Source: an uncultured Acetobacteroides sp. (GTDB lineage Bacteria; Bacteroidota; Bacteroidia; Bacteroidales; ZOR0009). From it: DNA of 64,000 nucleotides. Made by a program: the position numbers and the translations under genes. Positions 1 to 7,502 of the stretch are shown here, piece by piece. Each line of letters begins with the position of its first letter. The first letter of the stretch is position 1. The stretch spans positions 1 through 64,000 of the forward strand of contig NZ_OY782755.1 of NCBI RefSeq assembly GCF_963678165.1, read 5' to 3'. A model generated the notes under the pieces. It had not been told where the DNA came from, did no database searches, and saw nothing but the letters and a program-made list of their open reading frames with translations.

Positions 1-1
1 C

Positions 2-430
2 AAGGATACGCTCTACTCCATCAACTCATCGCTTTACGTTACAAAATATAAGATGCCTACCGGATTCCTGGTAACCTCCTCCTGGAATCCCTGGAACGAA
101 GGCTCGCTCTGCATATCGCAAACCGAGAATGCGCTGTTCTTCATCCGGGCCAATAGCGATGGCCGCCCCTCGCAGGAAATCTACAAGGTTAGCCTCAGCA
201 CCATCACCAATACCTCCACAACGGCATTCATCACCCTGCCCGCAGGCCGGGCATTTAGCGGGGTGGGCATCCGAATCAACAGCGAGAACAACATCGTTGC
301 CTCTACCGTTAGCAGCACCGGCGATAGCCCCGAGGTGGTGGTGTACCGCGCTGGCGATGGAACACCCGTAAAAACAATCAAAACCACCTCGAAGGAGGCA
401 AAGTCGATGCTCTTTAACAACGTAAAGTAA
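2..430 (+). CDS. 3' end of a probable exported beta-rich protein (5'-truncated)
   Basis: The reading frame is open from the left edge to the TAA at 428-430, so this is the C-terminal 142 residues of a longer protein. An ATG at 53 is in frame but need not be the start, because the codons before it also read through. The residues alternate short hydrophobic stretches with Gly/Asn/Ser/Thr turns, which fits blades of a beta-propeller or similar secreted beta protein. That is an inference from composition only; no family is recognised. The next gene starts one base after the stop, so the two are probably co-transcribed. Confidence 0.7.
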   Translation, partial: KDTLYSINSSLYVTKYKMPTGFLVTSSWNPWNEGSLCISQTENALFFIRANSDGRPSQEIYKVSLSTITNTSTTAFITLPAGRAFSGVGIRINSENNIVASTVSSTGDSPEVVVYRAGDGTPVKTIKTTSKEAKSMLFNNVK

Positions 431-431
431 G

Positions 432-1031
432 ATGAGAAAGGTTGCCGCACACTACGTGTACTGTGGCGATGGCCAACCCGTAAAGTTTGGCATCGTTTCG
501 CTCGACGACAATACGGTGGTTTCCGTTAGCCCATCGGCGGAAAACCTCGTAGAAGCTGCCCAAACCGAATTCTACCCCGGGGTACTCATCCCCGCCATCG
601 TCAACGCTGCGGCGGCAACCGGCAGCGGCGTTTGGTTTCCGAAGGATGACCACGAGGTAGGCAGCGTACTAACCATCGAGAAGGAGCAGCCGCTGCTGGC
701 GGTGATCACCCCCGAGGCATTGGCACACCTTTCGGCCGAGGCGCTGGCATCCATCTACGAGAATATGATTGCCCTGGCGATAGGCCACGCCTCCTCCAAC
801 CATCCTACCCTACTCCTTAGGATGATGGTGCAGCTGGCGGAGAAGCTGCCGGATGTTCCATTCCACGAGATTGTGAAGATGGCCACCACCAACGGAGCCG
901 CAGCGCTGCAGCAGAAGCAGCGGGGCACGATTGCCGCCGGATACCAACCCGGCATTTACCACATATCGGGATTCTGCTTTGCCCGAAAAACCATCGACCA
1001 GCACTCCACCATTGAAGTAATTGCTAGCTAA
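432..1031 (+). CDS. Amidohydrolase-like protein lacking the metal-binding barrel core
   Basis: This 199-residue protein looks like the two ends of a Bacteroidota amidohydrolase joined together. Residues 1-59 match the N-terminal beta sandwich and the lead-in to the first barrel strand (FYPGVLIPAIVNA at 47-59). In active members a metal-binding HxH pair follows here, but this protein has a run of alanines. Residues 113-178 resemble the usual end of the family: a segment that normally carries the GTDS aspartate but reads IGHASS, then ATTNGAAAL and RGTIAAGYQPGIYHI. Typical family members are close to twice this length. I infer a non-catalytic remnant or a repurposed scaffold. The frame is intact and the gene is packed tightly between its neighbours, so it is probably expressed. 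The family assignment rests on motif memory. Confidence 0.65.
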   Translation: MRKVAAHYVYCGDGQPVKFGIVSLDDNTVVSVSPSAENLVEAAQTEFYPGVLIPAIVNAAAATGSGVWFPKDDHEVGSVLTIEKEQPLLAVITPEALAHLSAEALASIYENMIALAIGHASSNHPTLLLRMMVQLAEKLPDVPFHEIVKMATTNGAAALQQKQRGTIAAGYQPGIYHISGFCFARKTIDQHSTIEVIAS

Positions 1032-1046
1032 AACCACCCGTTTACC

Positions 1047-1823
1047 ATGGCTACATTTCTATTCGATAAGATAATATTTGGCCCTATAAAGAGCCGCCGC
1101 CTGGGCAGCTCGCTCGGCGTTAACCTGCTGCCCAACGACTGCAAGCTGTGCTCGTTCGACTGCATCTACTGCGAGTGCGGGTGGAACACGCCCGGCATCC
1201 GCAAGGTATTCCACCCCCGCGAGGAGGTAAAGGCCCGCCTAAGAGAGAAGCTCGAGGAGCTCGGCCGCCAGGATAGTTTGCCCGACGTGATCACCTTTGC
1301 CGGCAACGGCGAGCCCACCATGCACCCCGAGTTCGACGGCATCATCGACGATACCATCGAGCTGCGCGATGCGCTGAGCCCCAAAACCCGGATTGCCGTG
1401 CTCTCCAACGCCACGCTCATCGGGCGCGAGAAGGTTTTCAACGCCCTGAGGAAGGTAGACCAGAACATCCTGAAGCTCGACTCGGCCTTCGAGGATACCG
1501 TGCGGCTGCTCAACCACCCCCAGGGCGAGTACTCCACCGCCGTGCTGGTGGAAAGGCTCAAGAAGTTCGAGGGCAACCTCACCATCCAGACGCTCTTCGT
1601 GCGCGGCAGCTACAACGGGCAACCGGTGGACAACACCACCCCCGCCGAGCTCGAGGCCTGGATGAAGCTGCTGGCCGAGATCAAGCCCAAGGAACTGATG
1701 GTGTACACCATTGCCCGCGACACCCCAGCCCCCGACCTGGTAAAGGTGCCGGAGAAGGAGCTTCGCGCCATTGCCGACACCGTAACGCAAATGCTAAACA
1801 TACCCGTACAGGTATCCGCATAA
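1047..1823 (+). CDS. Radical SAM protein (COG0731-like)
   Basis: This 258-residue protein carries the radical SAM cluster motif CX3CX2C at C35, C39 and C42, with extra cysteines at C32 and C44. A GNGEPTMHPEF stretch is the SAM-binding GGEP-type motif. The N-terminal FGPIKSRRLGSSLGVNLLP pattern is typical of small radical SAM proteins annotated as Fe-S oxidoreductases. The enzyme should cleave S-adenosylmethionine through a 4Fe-4S cluster, but the substrate is unknown. It starts 15 bp after the amidohydrolase-like gene and ends 12 bp before the glycosyltransferase, so the three genes probably form one transcript. Codon use is markedly GC-rich across this trio. Confidence 0.85.
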   Translation: MATFLFDKIIFGPIKSRRLGSSLGVNLLPNDCKLCSFDCIYCECGWNTPGIRKVFHPREEVKARLREKLEELGRQDSLPDVITFAGNGEPTMHPEFDGIIDDTIELRDALSPKTRIAVLSNATLIGREKVFNALRKVDQNILKLDSAFEDTVRLLNHPQGEYSTAVLVERLKKFEGNLTIQTLFVRGSYNGQPVDNTTPAELEAWMKLLAEIKPKELMVYTIARDTPAPDLVKVPEKELRAIADTVTQMLNIPVQVSA

Positions 1824-1835
1824 AACCAAAAACCC

Positions 1836-2816
1836 ATGAAGGTACTGGTAGCACCGCTCAACTGGGGAGTAGGGCACGCCACCCGATGCATCCCCATCAT
1901 CCACTTCCTCCTGAAAAGGGGCGACGACGTGCATATTGCCGGCGACGGGCAGTCGCTGGAGCTGCTTCAGAGCTACTTCCCGCAGCTGGCGTTCCACGAG
2001 CTGCCCCTGCTGACGATCACCTACACCAAGCACCTTCCGCTCTACGCGGCCTTCCCCCGCATGGCCGCACGCATGCTCATCCACTACTTTAAGGACCGAA
2101 GGGCCATCCGCCGGCTGATGGAGCAGGAGCACTTCGAGTGCATCTTCTCCGACAACCGCTACGGCATCCGCAGCGCCGAGGCCAAGTCGTACCTCATCAC
2201 CCACCAGCTGCACGTGTGCTTCGGCTGCGCCAACAGCTGGCTCGAGCGCCTCTCGGCCCGCATCATCCGCCGGCTGATCCGCCCCTTCAACGCCTGCCTG
2301 GTGCCCGACTACGACAGCGACAACAACCTGGCCGGGAAAATCGACAAGCCCAACGGCGGGCTAAAGGTGCTCTACACCGGCCCACAGTCGCGCTTCCCGC
2401 TCGAGGAGCCCGACATCCCGCTGCCCCGCTACGACCTGCTCATCATCCTATCGGGGCCCGAGCCCCAGCGCACCAAGTTCGAGCGGATCGTCGCCTCGCT
2501 CTCGGCCTGCAGCGCCAAGCGCATCATGCTGGTAAGGGGCACCAAGGATGCCCCAAACGAGCCGCTGCCGGTTAACCTCAACACGCTCGACTTTGCCGGC
2601 GACCTCATGCTGCAAACGCTCATCCGCAACTCCAAGGCCATCGTCGCCCGCGCCGGCTACAGCACCATTATGGATCTCAACGCCCTAGGTCGCGGCGCCG
2701 TGCTGGTGCCCACCCCCCACCAGCCCGAGCAGGAGTACCTGGCTACCTGGCTCGACGGCAAGCGCGGCTTCGTTAAGGCCGGGCAGAACGAGAAGGAGCT
2801 GCAGGAGTGGTTCTAG
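1836..2816 (+). CDS. Glycosyltransferase, GT28/MurG-like fold
   Basis: The 326-residue protein begins with MKVLVAPLNWGVGHATR, the N-terminal glycine-rich loop of GT-B glycosyltransferases of the MurG/MGDG-synthase type. Its C-terminal half holds a second Rossmann-like domain (ILSGPEPQRTKFE, then ARAGYSTIMDLNALGRGAVLVPTP) that matches the nucleotide-sugar binding end of GT28 enzymes. No signal peptide is seen, so it should act on the cytoplasmic face of the inner membrane. Donor and acceptor cannot be read from sequence. It is the last gene of the tight cluster 432-2816. Confidence 0.8.
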   Translation: MKVLVAPLNWGVGHATRCIPIIHFLLKRGDDVHIAGDGQSLELLQSYFPQLAFHELPLLTITYTKHLPLYAAFPRMAARMLIHYFKDRRAIRRLMEQEHFECIFSDNRYGIRSAEAKSYLITHQLHVCFGCANSWLERLSARIIRRLIRPFNACLVPDYDSDNNLAGKIDKPNGGLKVLYTGPQSRFPLEEPDIPLPRYDLLIILSGPEPQRTKFERIVASLSACSAKRIMLVRGTKDAPNEPLPVNLNTLDFAGDLMLQTLIRNSKAIVARAGYSTIMDLNALGRGAVLVPTPHQPEQEYLATWLDGKRGFVKAGQNEKELQEWF

Positions 2817-2847
2817 CGGCAGAATCATATCATCAAAAATTATAGCA

Positions 2848-3174
2848 ATGAGATCAGCGTTGATATTTGCACCATATATACTTATTCCCATATTCGTCAC
2901 TTTAATTTTCAAAAAATATAAGGCCTCACGGTCTGATTGGACTTATCCTATAACACTCCTTCTCGTTTTCTTTTACCCATTCCTCCTGTTTTGGATTGAC
3001 GACTTAGCGACTCCTCCGCAGCCGGGACCTAGATGCGGAAATCCTCCTTGAGGATTCCTTGTCGGCAGCACCATAATGCTGCTGCCCATCTCGCTGGTTC
3101 TGCAGTTCGTATTCAACAGAATTCTCTTGCCTACCAAAAAAAGCAGGAAAGCCCCCGATGAAACCAACGGGTAG
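2848..3174 (+). pseudogene. Small membrane protein gene interrupted by an in-frame TGA
   Basis: An ATG at 2848 opens a frame with two hydrophobic segments (about residues 5-22 and 35-50) and a PQPGPRCGNPP motif, and stops at TGA 3049-3051. The same frame continues past the stop without a break into a third hydrophobic segment (GFLVGSTIMLLPISLVLQF), a basic tail and a TAG at 3172-3174. The two parts read as one protein of about 108 residues with a membrane segment on each side of a Cys-Gly-Pro turn. The simplest reading is a nonsense mutation. Programmed read-through, selenocysteine insertion or a base-call error are alternatives; I looked for a SECIS-like hairpin just after the TGA and saw none. 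Confidence 0.6.
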
Positions 3175-3316
3175 CTTCACCGCCCATCCACACCTGCCAC
3201 TGGTCAACTAGGATTCGAGCACGGGCGCTTTCGGGGAATGAACCTCCCCGCCACAGCAGCTTACGCCGACAATCGGATTCCCCCACCCCCCAAAATAAAA
3301 ATCTCCTACGCCCTAC

Positions 3317-3573
3317 GCAGGAAGCCGTACTGAGATCAGTACAGAGCCCTGCATACTGCAGGAAGCCGTACTGGAATCAGTACAAGTCCCTGCATACTGC
3401 AGGAAGCCGTACTGGAATCAGTACAAGTCCCTGCATACTGCAGGAAGCCGTACTGGGATCAGTACAAGTCCCTGCACACTGCAGGAAGCCGTACTGGAAT
3501 CAGTACAGAGCCCTGCACACTGCAGGAAGCCGTACTGAGATCAGGACGGAACCCTGCACACTGCAGGAGGCCG
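3317..3573. repeat. Array A: 41-bp tandem repeat, six units, two dyads per unit
   Basis: Units start with GCAGGAAGCC at 3317, 3358, 3399, 3440, 3481 and 3522, exactly 41 bp apart, and a partial seventh starts at 3563. Each unit contains two inverted repeats: CCTGCA-TAC-TGCAGG across the unit junction and GTACTG-GAAT-CAGTAC in the middle. Their centres alternate every 20.5 bp (for example 3355, 3375.5, 3396). Units differ only by a few substitutions. There are no unique spacers, so this is not a CRISPR array. It lies about 120 bp upstream of the first DUF6261 gene on the same strand. Confidence 0.95.
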
Positions 3574-3693
3574 CACACCTGCCCAAAGCAGATAGCACCC
3601 TCCCGCAAACCCGCAAAAAATTCGTACACTTTCTGCTTTGTAAGTATTTTTTAATATATTTACGCCTGTACAATAATATTAATTATTACTGTT

Positions 3694-4479
3694 ATGAAAA
3701 AAGTAACCTTCCAGAGCTCTCCAGCTCACCTGCTCTCTCAGATGCAGTTTTACCAGTACATCATCGGCCAGGCCAACAGCATCCACGGGCTGGGCGATAC
3801 CGTGCTTACCGATACCGAGCTCAAGCAGCTGGTTGCCGTGCTAATTGCGCTTTCGGGCGATTACAACAAGGTGCTACTCCGCGTTCAGAAGAGCCTCATC
3901 ACCGACGACATCGTCAAGCAGGATCGGGTTCGCGACTTCAGCATCGCGGCGCTACGTGCCGCCATTAAGAACGCCCACTACTCCACCGATGCGGAGGTGG
4001 TACGCTGCTCTGTGGCCCTAACCATACTCCTGAACACCTACAGCGATGCCGCCCGGGAGGACCTAGACACCGAAAGCGCCACCATCGACAAGCTGGTGGG
4101 CGAGCTCGAGGGCCCCACCTACAAGCCCATGGTGGATACGATTGGAATTGCACCAAATGTCGCCCGCCTGAAGACGGACAACAACACCTTTAAGACGCTG
4201 TACGCCAAGCGTACCAGCGAGGAGGTGGCCAAGGATGCCTCCGATACGCGCGAGCTGCGCAGCAAGGTAAACGAGCAGTACATGCTGCTGTGCGACTACG
4301 TGCTGCTGAAGGCCCGCATGAAAGACGAGCCCCAGTACAACCAGTCGGTGCAGATCATCAACGAGGCCCGCAGCCGCTACAACGCCCTAATGGCCCAGCA
4401 CCAAGCAAACCTGAAAAAGGAGAAAGAGAAAGAAAAGGAAAAAGAGAAGGAGAAGAACGACAAGCCCACCAAGAGCTAG
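3694..4479 (+). CDS. DUF6261 family protein, first copy
   Basis: The 261-residue protein is predicted to be almost all helical and has no signal peptide or membrane segment. It ends in a Lys/Glu tail (residues about 239-261, built of KE repeats) that would be a charged flexible or coiled segment. It resembles the product of the gene at 34394-35188 over its whole length; shared stretches include FYQ(Y/F)I, SLGDT or GLGDT, YSTD, EGPTYKPMV and VNEQY. The family is DUF6261 of Bacteroidota, whose function is unknown to me. The gene is monocistronic: array A lies upstream and a strong terminator follows at 4500-4540. Start ATG 3694 follows an AT-rich stretch with a possible TTTG -33 element at 3637-3640. 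Confidence 0.85.
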   Translation: MKKVTFQSSPAHLLSQMQFYQYIIGQANSIHGLGDTVLTDTELKQLVAVLIALSGDYNKVLLRVQKSLITDDIVKQDRVRDFSIAALRAAIKNAHYSTDAEVVRCSVALTILLNTYSDAAREDLDTESATIDKLVGELEGPTYKPMVDTIGIAPNVARLKTDNNTFKTLYAKRTSEEVAKDASDTRELRSKVNEQYMLLCDYVLLKARMKDEPQYNQSVQIINEARSRYNALMAQHQANLKKEKEKEKEKEKEKNDKPTKS

Positions 4480-4499
4480 CTTCCTCCCTACCATACGCC

Positions 4500-4540
4500 G
4501 CGAGTAGCGCCTCCACAGCGGGCGCTACTCGCCTTTTTTT
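4500..4540 (+). terminator. Rho-independent terminator of the first DUF6261 gene
   Basis: A perfect 12-bp stem (GCGAGTAGCGCC paired with GGCGCTACTCGC) with a 9-nt loop is followed by C and seven T residues. Confidence 0.9.
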
Positions 4541-4698
4541 GAACAAGGTCCGAGACGATGTTAGCGGCTATTGCTATTTTTATGGTCTGGCACCATCTTT
4601 GAGATGGAAATTTCCGCGTTGCCTACATTAAGCAACGCCACGCATGGAGGTATTTCCTACAAGCTATACAAGTAAACGTTCACTAAAAACTAAAAACA

Positions 4699-5130
4699 AT
4701 GAGAACAACCATTTTGCTACTGAGCCTACTTTTCGCCTTTACGTCATGCTCGAAAGATGATGATAGCCAAGACCCAACCATCGACTACCCCAACAGCCAG
4801 ATATATACCAACACCAACAAAACCCTGCTAGTTTTGCACAGCGCAGAGTGGTACCTCACCAAAAGCACCAATGGCTTCGCTGAAGTGCATCTGAAAGTGA
4901 CAGGGTTTACCAACGGCGATAAGATAACCATCGAAAACTACGGCGATGGCCTAAAGGATGACGTAGACGTAGAGTTGGACTCCAAGAAGACCTTTACGAA
5001 AGATATCGTTATTTGCTTCTATGCAACCACCGTTCCAACCGGGGAATTCGAGCAGTCGACCACCGTAAAGGTATACCGCGGCTCGGACATACTAACGGTT
5101 GACCTGAAAAGCGGAAAACTGAAATTCTAA
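4699..5130 (+). CDS. Small lipoprotein of unknown function
   Basis: The 143-residue product has a short lipoprotein signal peptide ending in FTSC (lipid-modified Cys17), then SKDDDSQD, an acidic stretch typical of Bacteroidota surface lipoproteins. The mature part is beta-rich with an immunoglobulin-like strand pattern. It should be anchored in the outer membrane. It stands alone between two terminators, so it is probably monocistronic. No family was recognised. Confidence 0.75.
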   Translation: MRTTILLLSLLFAFTSCSKDDDSQDPTIDYPNSQIYTNTNKTLLVLHSAEWYLTKSTNGFAEVHLKVTGFTNGDKITIENYGDGLKDDVDVELDSKKTFTKDIVICFYATTVPTGEFEQSTTVKVYRGSDILTVDLKSGKLKF

Positions 5131-5148
5131 AGCTGCTATACAAATGGA

Positions 5149-5190
5149 GCGAGTAGCTGCCTAACCAGTAAGCACTACTCGCCTTTTTTT
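5149..5190 (+). terminator. Terminator after the small lipoprotein gene
   Basis: An 8-bp stem (GCGAGTAG paired with CTACTCGC) is followed by CC and seven T residues. Its arms share the GCGAGTAG sequence with the terminator at 4500-4540. Confidence 0.8.
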
Positions 5191-5235
5191 GGCCCAAATT
5201 ATACAACGATAACGCAAAGGATTTTGTAAAAGCTA

Positions 5236-5243
5236 TACCTTTG
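5236..5243 (+). promoter_or_regulatory. Bacteroidota -7 box TAccTTTG for the metal cluster
   Basis: TACCTTTG matches the TAnnTTTG consensus exactly and is followed by C. It lies only eight bases before the ATG at 5251, so the mRNA would be leaderless or nearly so. No clear -33 TTG was found at the usual spacing. Confidence 0.5.
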
Positions 5244-5250
5244 CTCCCCG

Positions 5251-5538
5251 ATGAGAAACCTAAAAGCCATACTTGCCGTACTGCTGCTCGCGCTATCGCT
5301 GCTCGACTGCTTCGACACGTGCATCCTCACGGCTTTAAAGCGCTCTCCGAACCTTACCTGCCAAAGCTGCACCGCGCAGGCCACCCATCACCATCACCAT
5401 CAGGAAGAGATTGTTTTGGAGGAGACCAGCACCACCAGCCAGCCGCAGGAGAAGCAGCAGCCGAAGCTCCCCGTTAGCGATCAGGTTGCCGCGAGCACCT
5501 ACACTACCTCTATCTGGCAGCCCCCCAAAGCGGCCTAG
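5251..5538 (+). CDS. Small exported His/Cys-containing protein linked to metal efflux
   Basis: The 95-residue product has an N-terminal hydrophobic segment (residues 5-18), cysteines at 20, 24, 37 and 40, and a run of five histidines at 46-50, followed by an acidic and Pro/Gln-rich tail. The layout resembles small DUF6660-like proteins found next to heavy-metal exporters in Bacteroidota, but I am not sure of the family. It precedes the zinc-type CDF exporter by 110 bp. I infer an envelope metal-binding or sensing role. Confidence 0.6.
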   Translation: MRNLKAILAVLLLALSLLDCFDTCILTALKRSPNLTCQSCTAQATHHHHHQEEIVLEETSTTSQPQEKQQPKLPVSDQVAASTYTTSIWQPPKAA

Positions 5539-5648
5539 GCGCAAAGCCTTCACCAAAATGCGATCTGCATTATCCATCGACCAGCAGCTAGGGTAACACC
5601 GGCATGACTGGCGATTAAAAACAAAAATCGACCATCATTTTTACCTGT

Positions 5649-6551
5649 ATGAGTACAGAAAAGGAAAAAGTAGCCGGATTTTCGGTACTTGCCGCTGTTT
5701 TTTTGACTGGCTTTAAGCTGCTGGTAGGGATCGTTACCGGGAGCCTCGGCATCCTATCCGAAGCGCTACACTCAACGCTCGACCTAGTTGCTGCCATCAT
5801 AACCTACTTTTCGGTTCGTATTTCCGATAAGCCCGCCGACTACGACCACAACTTTGGCCACGGCAAGGTCGAGAACCTTTCGGCCCTAATAGAGACGCTG
5901 CTGCTGCTGCTTACCTGCGTGTGGATTATTTACGAAGCGGCAAGCCGCCTTATCTCGGGCAATACCCACATTGAGGTAACCGTATGGAGCTACGTGGTAG
6001 TGGTGCTTTCTATTGTTATCGACTACACCCGATCGCGAGCGCTGTACAAGGTGGCCAAAAAGCACAACAGCCAGGCGCTGGAGGCCGATGCGCTCCACTT
6101 CGCCACCGACATCTGGAGCTCGGCAGTCGTGCTGCTAGGCTTGGTTTGCTCCAGCTTTGGCTTCTACTTTGCCGATAGCTTTTCTGCCCTAGCCGTAGCA
6201 CTAATCGTGCTGGGTGTATCGTACAAGCTCGGCCGTAGGGCCATCGACGTGCTGCTCGACAGGGCCCCCAAGGAACTCTTCGACGAGGTCTCCGCGCTAC
6301 TCGAACAGCAGCAGGAGGTGGAATGCTACCACGACCTCAAGGTAAGGGTGGCCGGTGCAGATACCTTCATCAACGTAACCATCCACCTTCATCCCGAGCT
6401 GAGCCTGACGCAGGCCCACGCCATATCGCATAAGGTGGAGGAGTACTTGAGCAGCAGCATCAGCCGATGCGAGGTGCAGATCCACTACGAGCCCCACGAG
6501 ACCGAAGTATCAACCAAAAAAAATGAAATCCATGAACTGTCCAATATGTAA
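5649..6551 (+). CDS. Cation diffusion facilitator (CDF) metal exporter, probably zinc
   Basis: This 300-residue protein has six predicted membrane helices and a C-terminal cytoplasmic domain. The metal site reads H41-x3-D45 in helix 2 and H150-x3-D154 in helix 5. Family knowledge links the HD-HD arrangement to zinc-selective exporters, while FieF has DD-HD. A DHNFGHGK loop (66-73) is the usual CDF signature. It should use the proton gradient to move divalent metal out of the cytoplasm. The stop overlaps the start of the next gene by 29 bp, suggesting translational coupling. Confidence 0.9.
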   Translation: MSTEKEKVAGFSVLAAVFLTGFKLLVGIVTGSLGILSEALHSTLDLVAAIITYFSVRISDKPADYDHNFGHGKVENLSALIETLLLLLTCVWIIYEAASRLISGNTHIEVTVWSYVVVVLSIVIDYTRSRALYKVAKKHNSQALEADALHFATDIWSSAVVLLGLVCSSFGFYFADSFSALAVALIVLGVSYKLGRRAIDVLLDRAPKELFDEVSALLEQQQEVECYHDLKVRVAGADTFINVTIHLHPELSLTQAHAISHKVEEYLSSSISRCEVQIHYEPHETEVSTKKNEIHELSNM

Positions 6552-6816
6552 CGTTCCCCTGATGATCGCCGACAAGCAAGGGGTAGAAATCGACTACTGT
6601 CCACAATGCCGCGGCATTTGGCTCGACCGCGGAGAGCTCGAAAAGATCATCGAGCGCTCGCAAACCTTCGGGTTCGGCCACAACCGCTACGATGACGACG
6701 ACCATCACCACGACAGCCACCACAACTACGACAAGCACGACGACCATCACTCGTACAAACATGGCTACCCGCACAACCGCAAGAAAGGATTCCTATCCGA
6801 CCTTTTCGACTTTTAG
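6523..6816 (+). CDS. TFIIB-type zinc-ribbon protein with His-rich tail
   Basis: The 97-residue product has a four-cysteine zinc ribbon (C6, C9, C26, C29; CPICN and CPQCRGIWLDRGELEK), which matches the zf-TFIIB domain family of small bacterial proteins. After residue 55 it becomes a His/Asp-rich string with more than ten histidines and ends in a LSDLFDF motif. Start 6523 overlaps the exporter gene; an in-frame ATG at 6532 is an alternative. Tight coupling to a zinc-type exporter and the His tail suggest a cytoplasmic metal buffer or chaperone (inference). Confidence 0.8.
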   Translation: MKSMNCPICNVPLMIADKQGVEIDYCPQCRGIWLDRGELEKIIERSQTFGFGHNRYDDDDHHHDSHHNYDKHDDHHSYKHGYPHNRKKGFLSDLFDF

Positions 6817-6833
6817 AAGATACCACAAAAGAG

Positions 6834-6859
6834 AAGCGCCCCCAATTGGAGGCGCTTTT
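6834..6859. terminator. Bidirectional terminator between the metal cluster and the PAP2-like gene
   Basis: AAGCGCC and AGGCGCTT form the arms around a CCCAATTGG loop, with T-rich sequence on both sides. It can serve the zinc-ribbon gene on the plus strand and the minus-strand operon ending at 6891. Confidence 0.7.
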
Positions 6860-6890
6860 CGCTTACTATCGTATCCTGTTTGATGATTTT

Positions 6891-7499
6891 CTAGAACAGG
6901 TAAATCGTGCAAATCATGGTAATCATGCCCAAGGCGTATCCCCCAGCAATCTGCTTAAGGTTATGCTCGCCCAGATAGAGCCTCGACGTTCCAATAACCC
7001 CGCTAAAGAGAAACCCGACGAGCAGAAAGCCGACGATACTCGATAGCAACTTAAGGATTACCAGAAAGATCATTCCCATTAGCCCACCAATGCCTACCAT
7101 GTGGATGCTGACCTTCCAGAAGATGTTAACCACAAAGGTGAGCAGCACGGCTATTGTGGAGCCTAGCAGAAACCCTTTGATGATGCTTGGAAGCGACACC
7201 CCTCCAATAAAGTAGAAGGTTACCGCGTAAAGGATAAAGGTAAAGAGTAGCGGCAGCATCCGTTCCTTCTTATCCGAAAAGTTGTAGTCTTTAGCCATTC
7301 GTCGCTTGACGAATATGGGCAAAAGCAGCATGGGCAGCACAAGCGTATTGGCCACAACAACCATCAGCACGTACTGTTTTACCTCCCAAGGAAGAATAGC
7401 AGCCACGCTACCAGCCTGAAACATGATCAGGATGCCGTAGGTAGGCATAAAAAGCGGATGCAGCAAAAAGCTGAATGTCTTAGCCAGCACTTTAAACAT
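6891..7499 (-). CDS. PAP2-like integral membrane protein
   Basis: The 202-residue protein has about six hydrophobic helices. The segments VSIHMVGIGGLMG and SRLYLGEHNLKQIAGG resemble the second and third motifs of PAP2 lipid phosphatases (PSGH and SRxxxxxHxxxQ). The PSGH serine-glycine pair is not conserved, so activity is uncertain. It would lie in the inner membrane. Its start is 3 bp after the rpoN stop on the same strand, so it is the third gene of an asnS-rpoN operon. Confidence 0.65.
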   Translation of the reverse strand: MFKVLAKTFSFLLHPLFMPTYGILIMFQAGSVAAILPWEVKQYVLMVVVANTLVLPMLLLPIFVKRRMAKDYNFSDKKERMLPLLFTFILYAVTFYFIGGVSLPSIIKGFLLGSTIAVLLTFVVNIFWKVSIHMVGIGGLMGMIFLVILKLLSSIVGFLLVGFLFSGVIGTSRLYLGEHNLKQIAGGYALGMITMICTIYLF

Positions 7500-7502
7500 A
7501 TT

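Noticed and set aside
3049..3051. Selenocysteine codon
   Set aside because: No SECIS-like hairpin directly follows the TGA, and no selenocysteine genes are in the window; a nonsense mutation is simpler.
3317..3573. CRISPR array
   Set aside because: Units are contiguous near-identical 41-mers with no unique spacers, and no cas genes are present.
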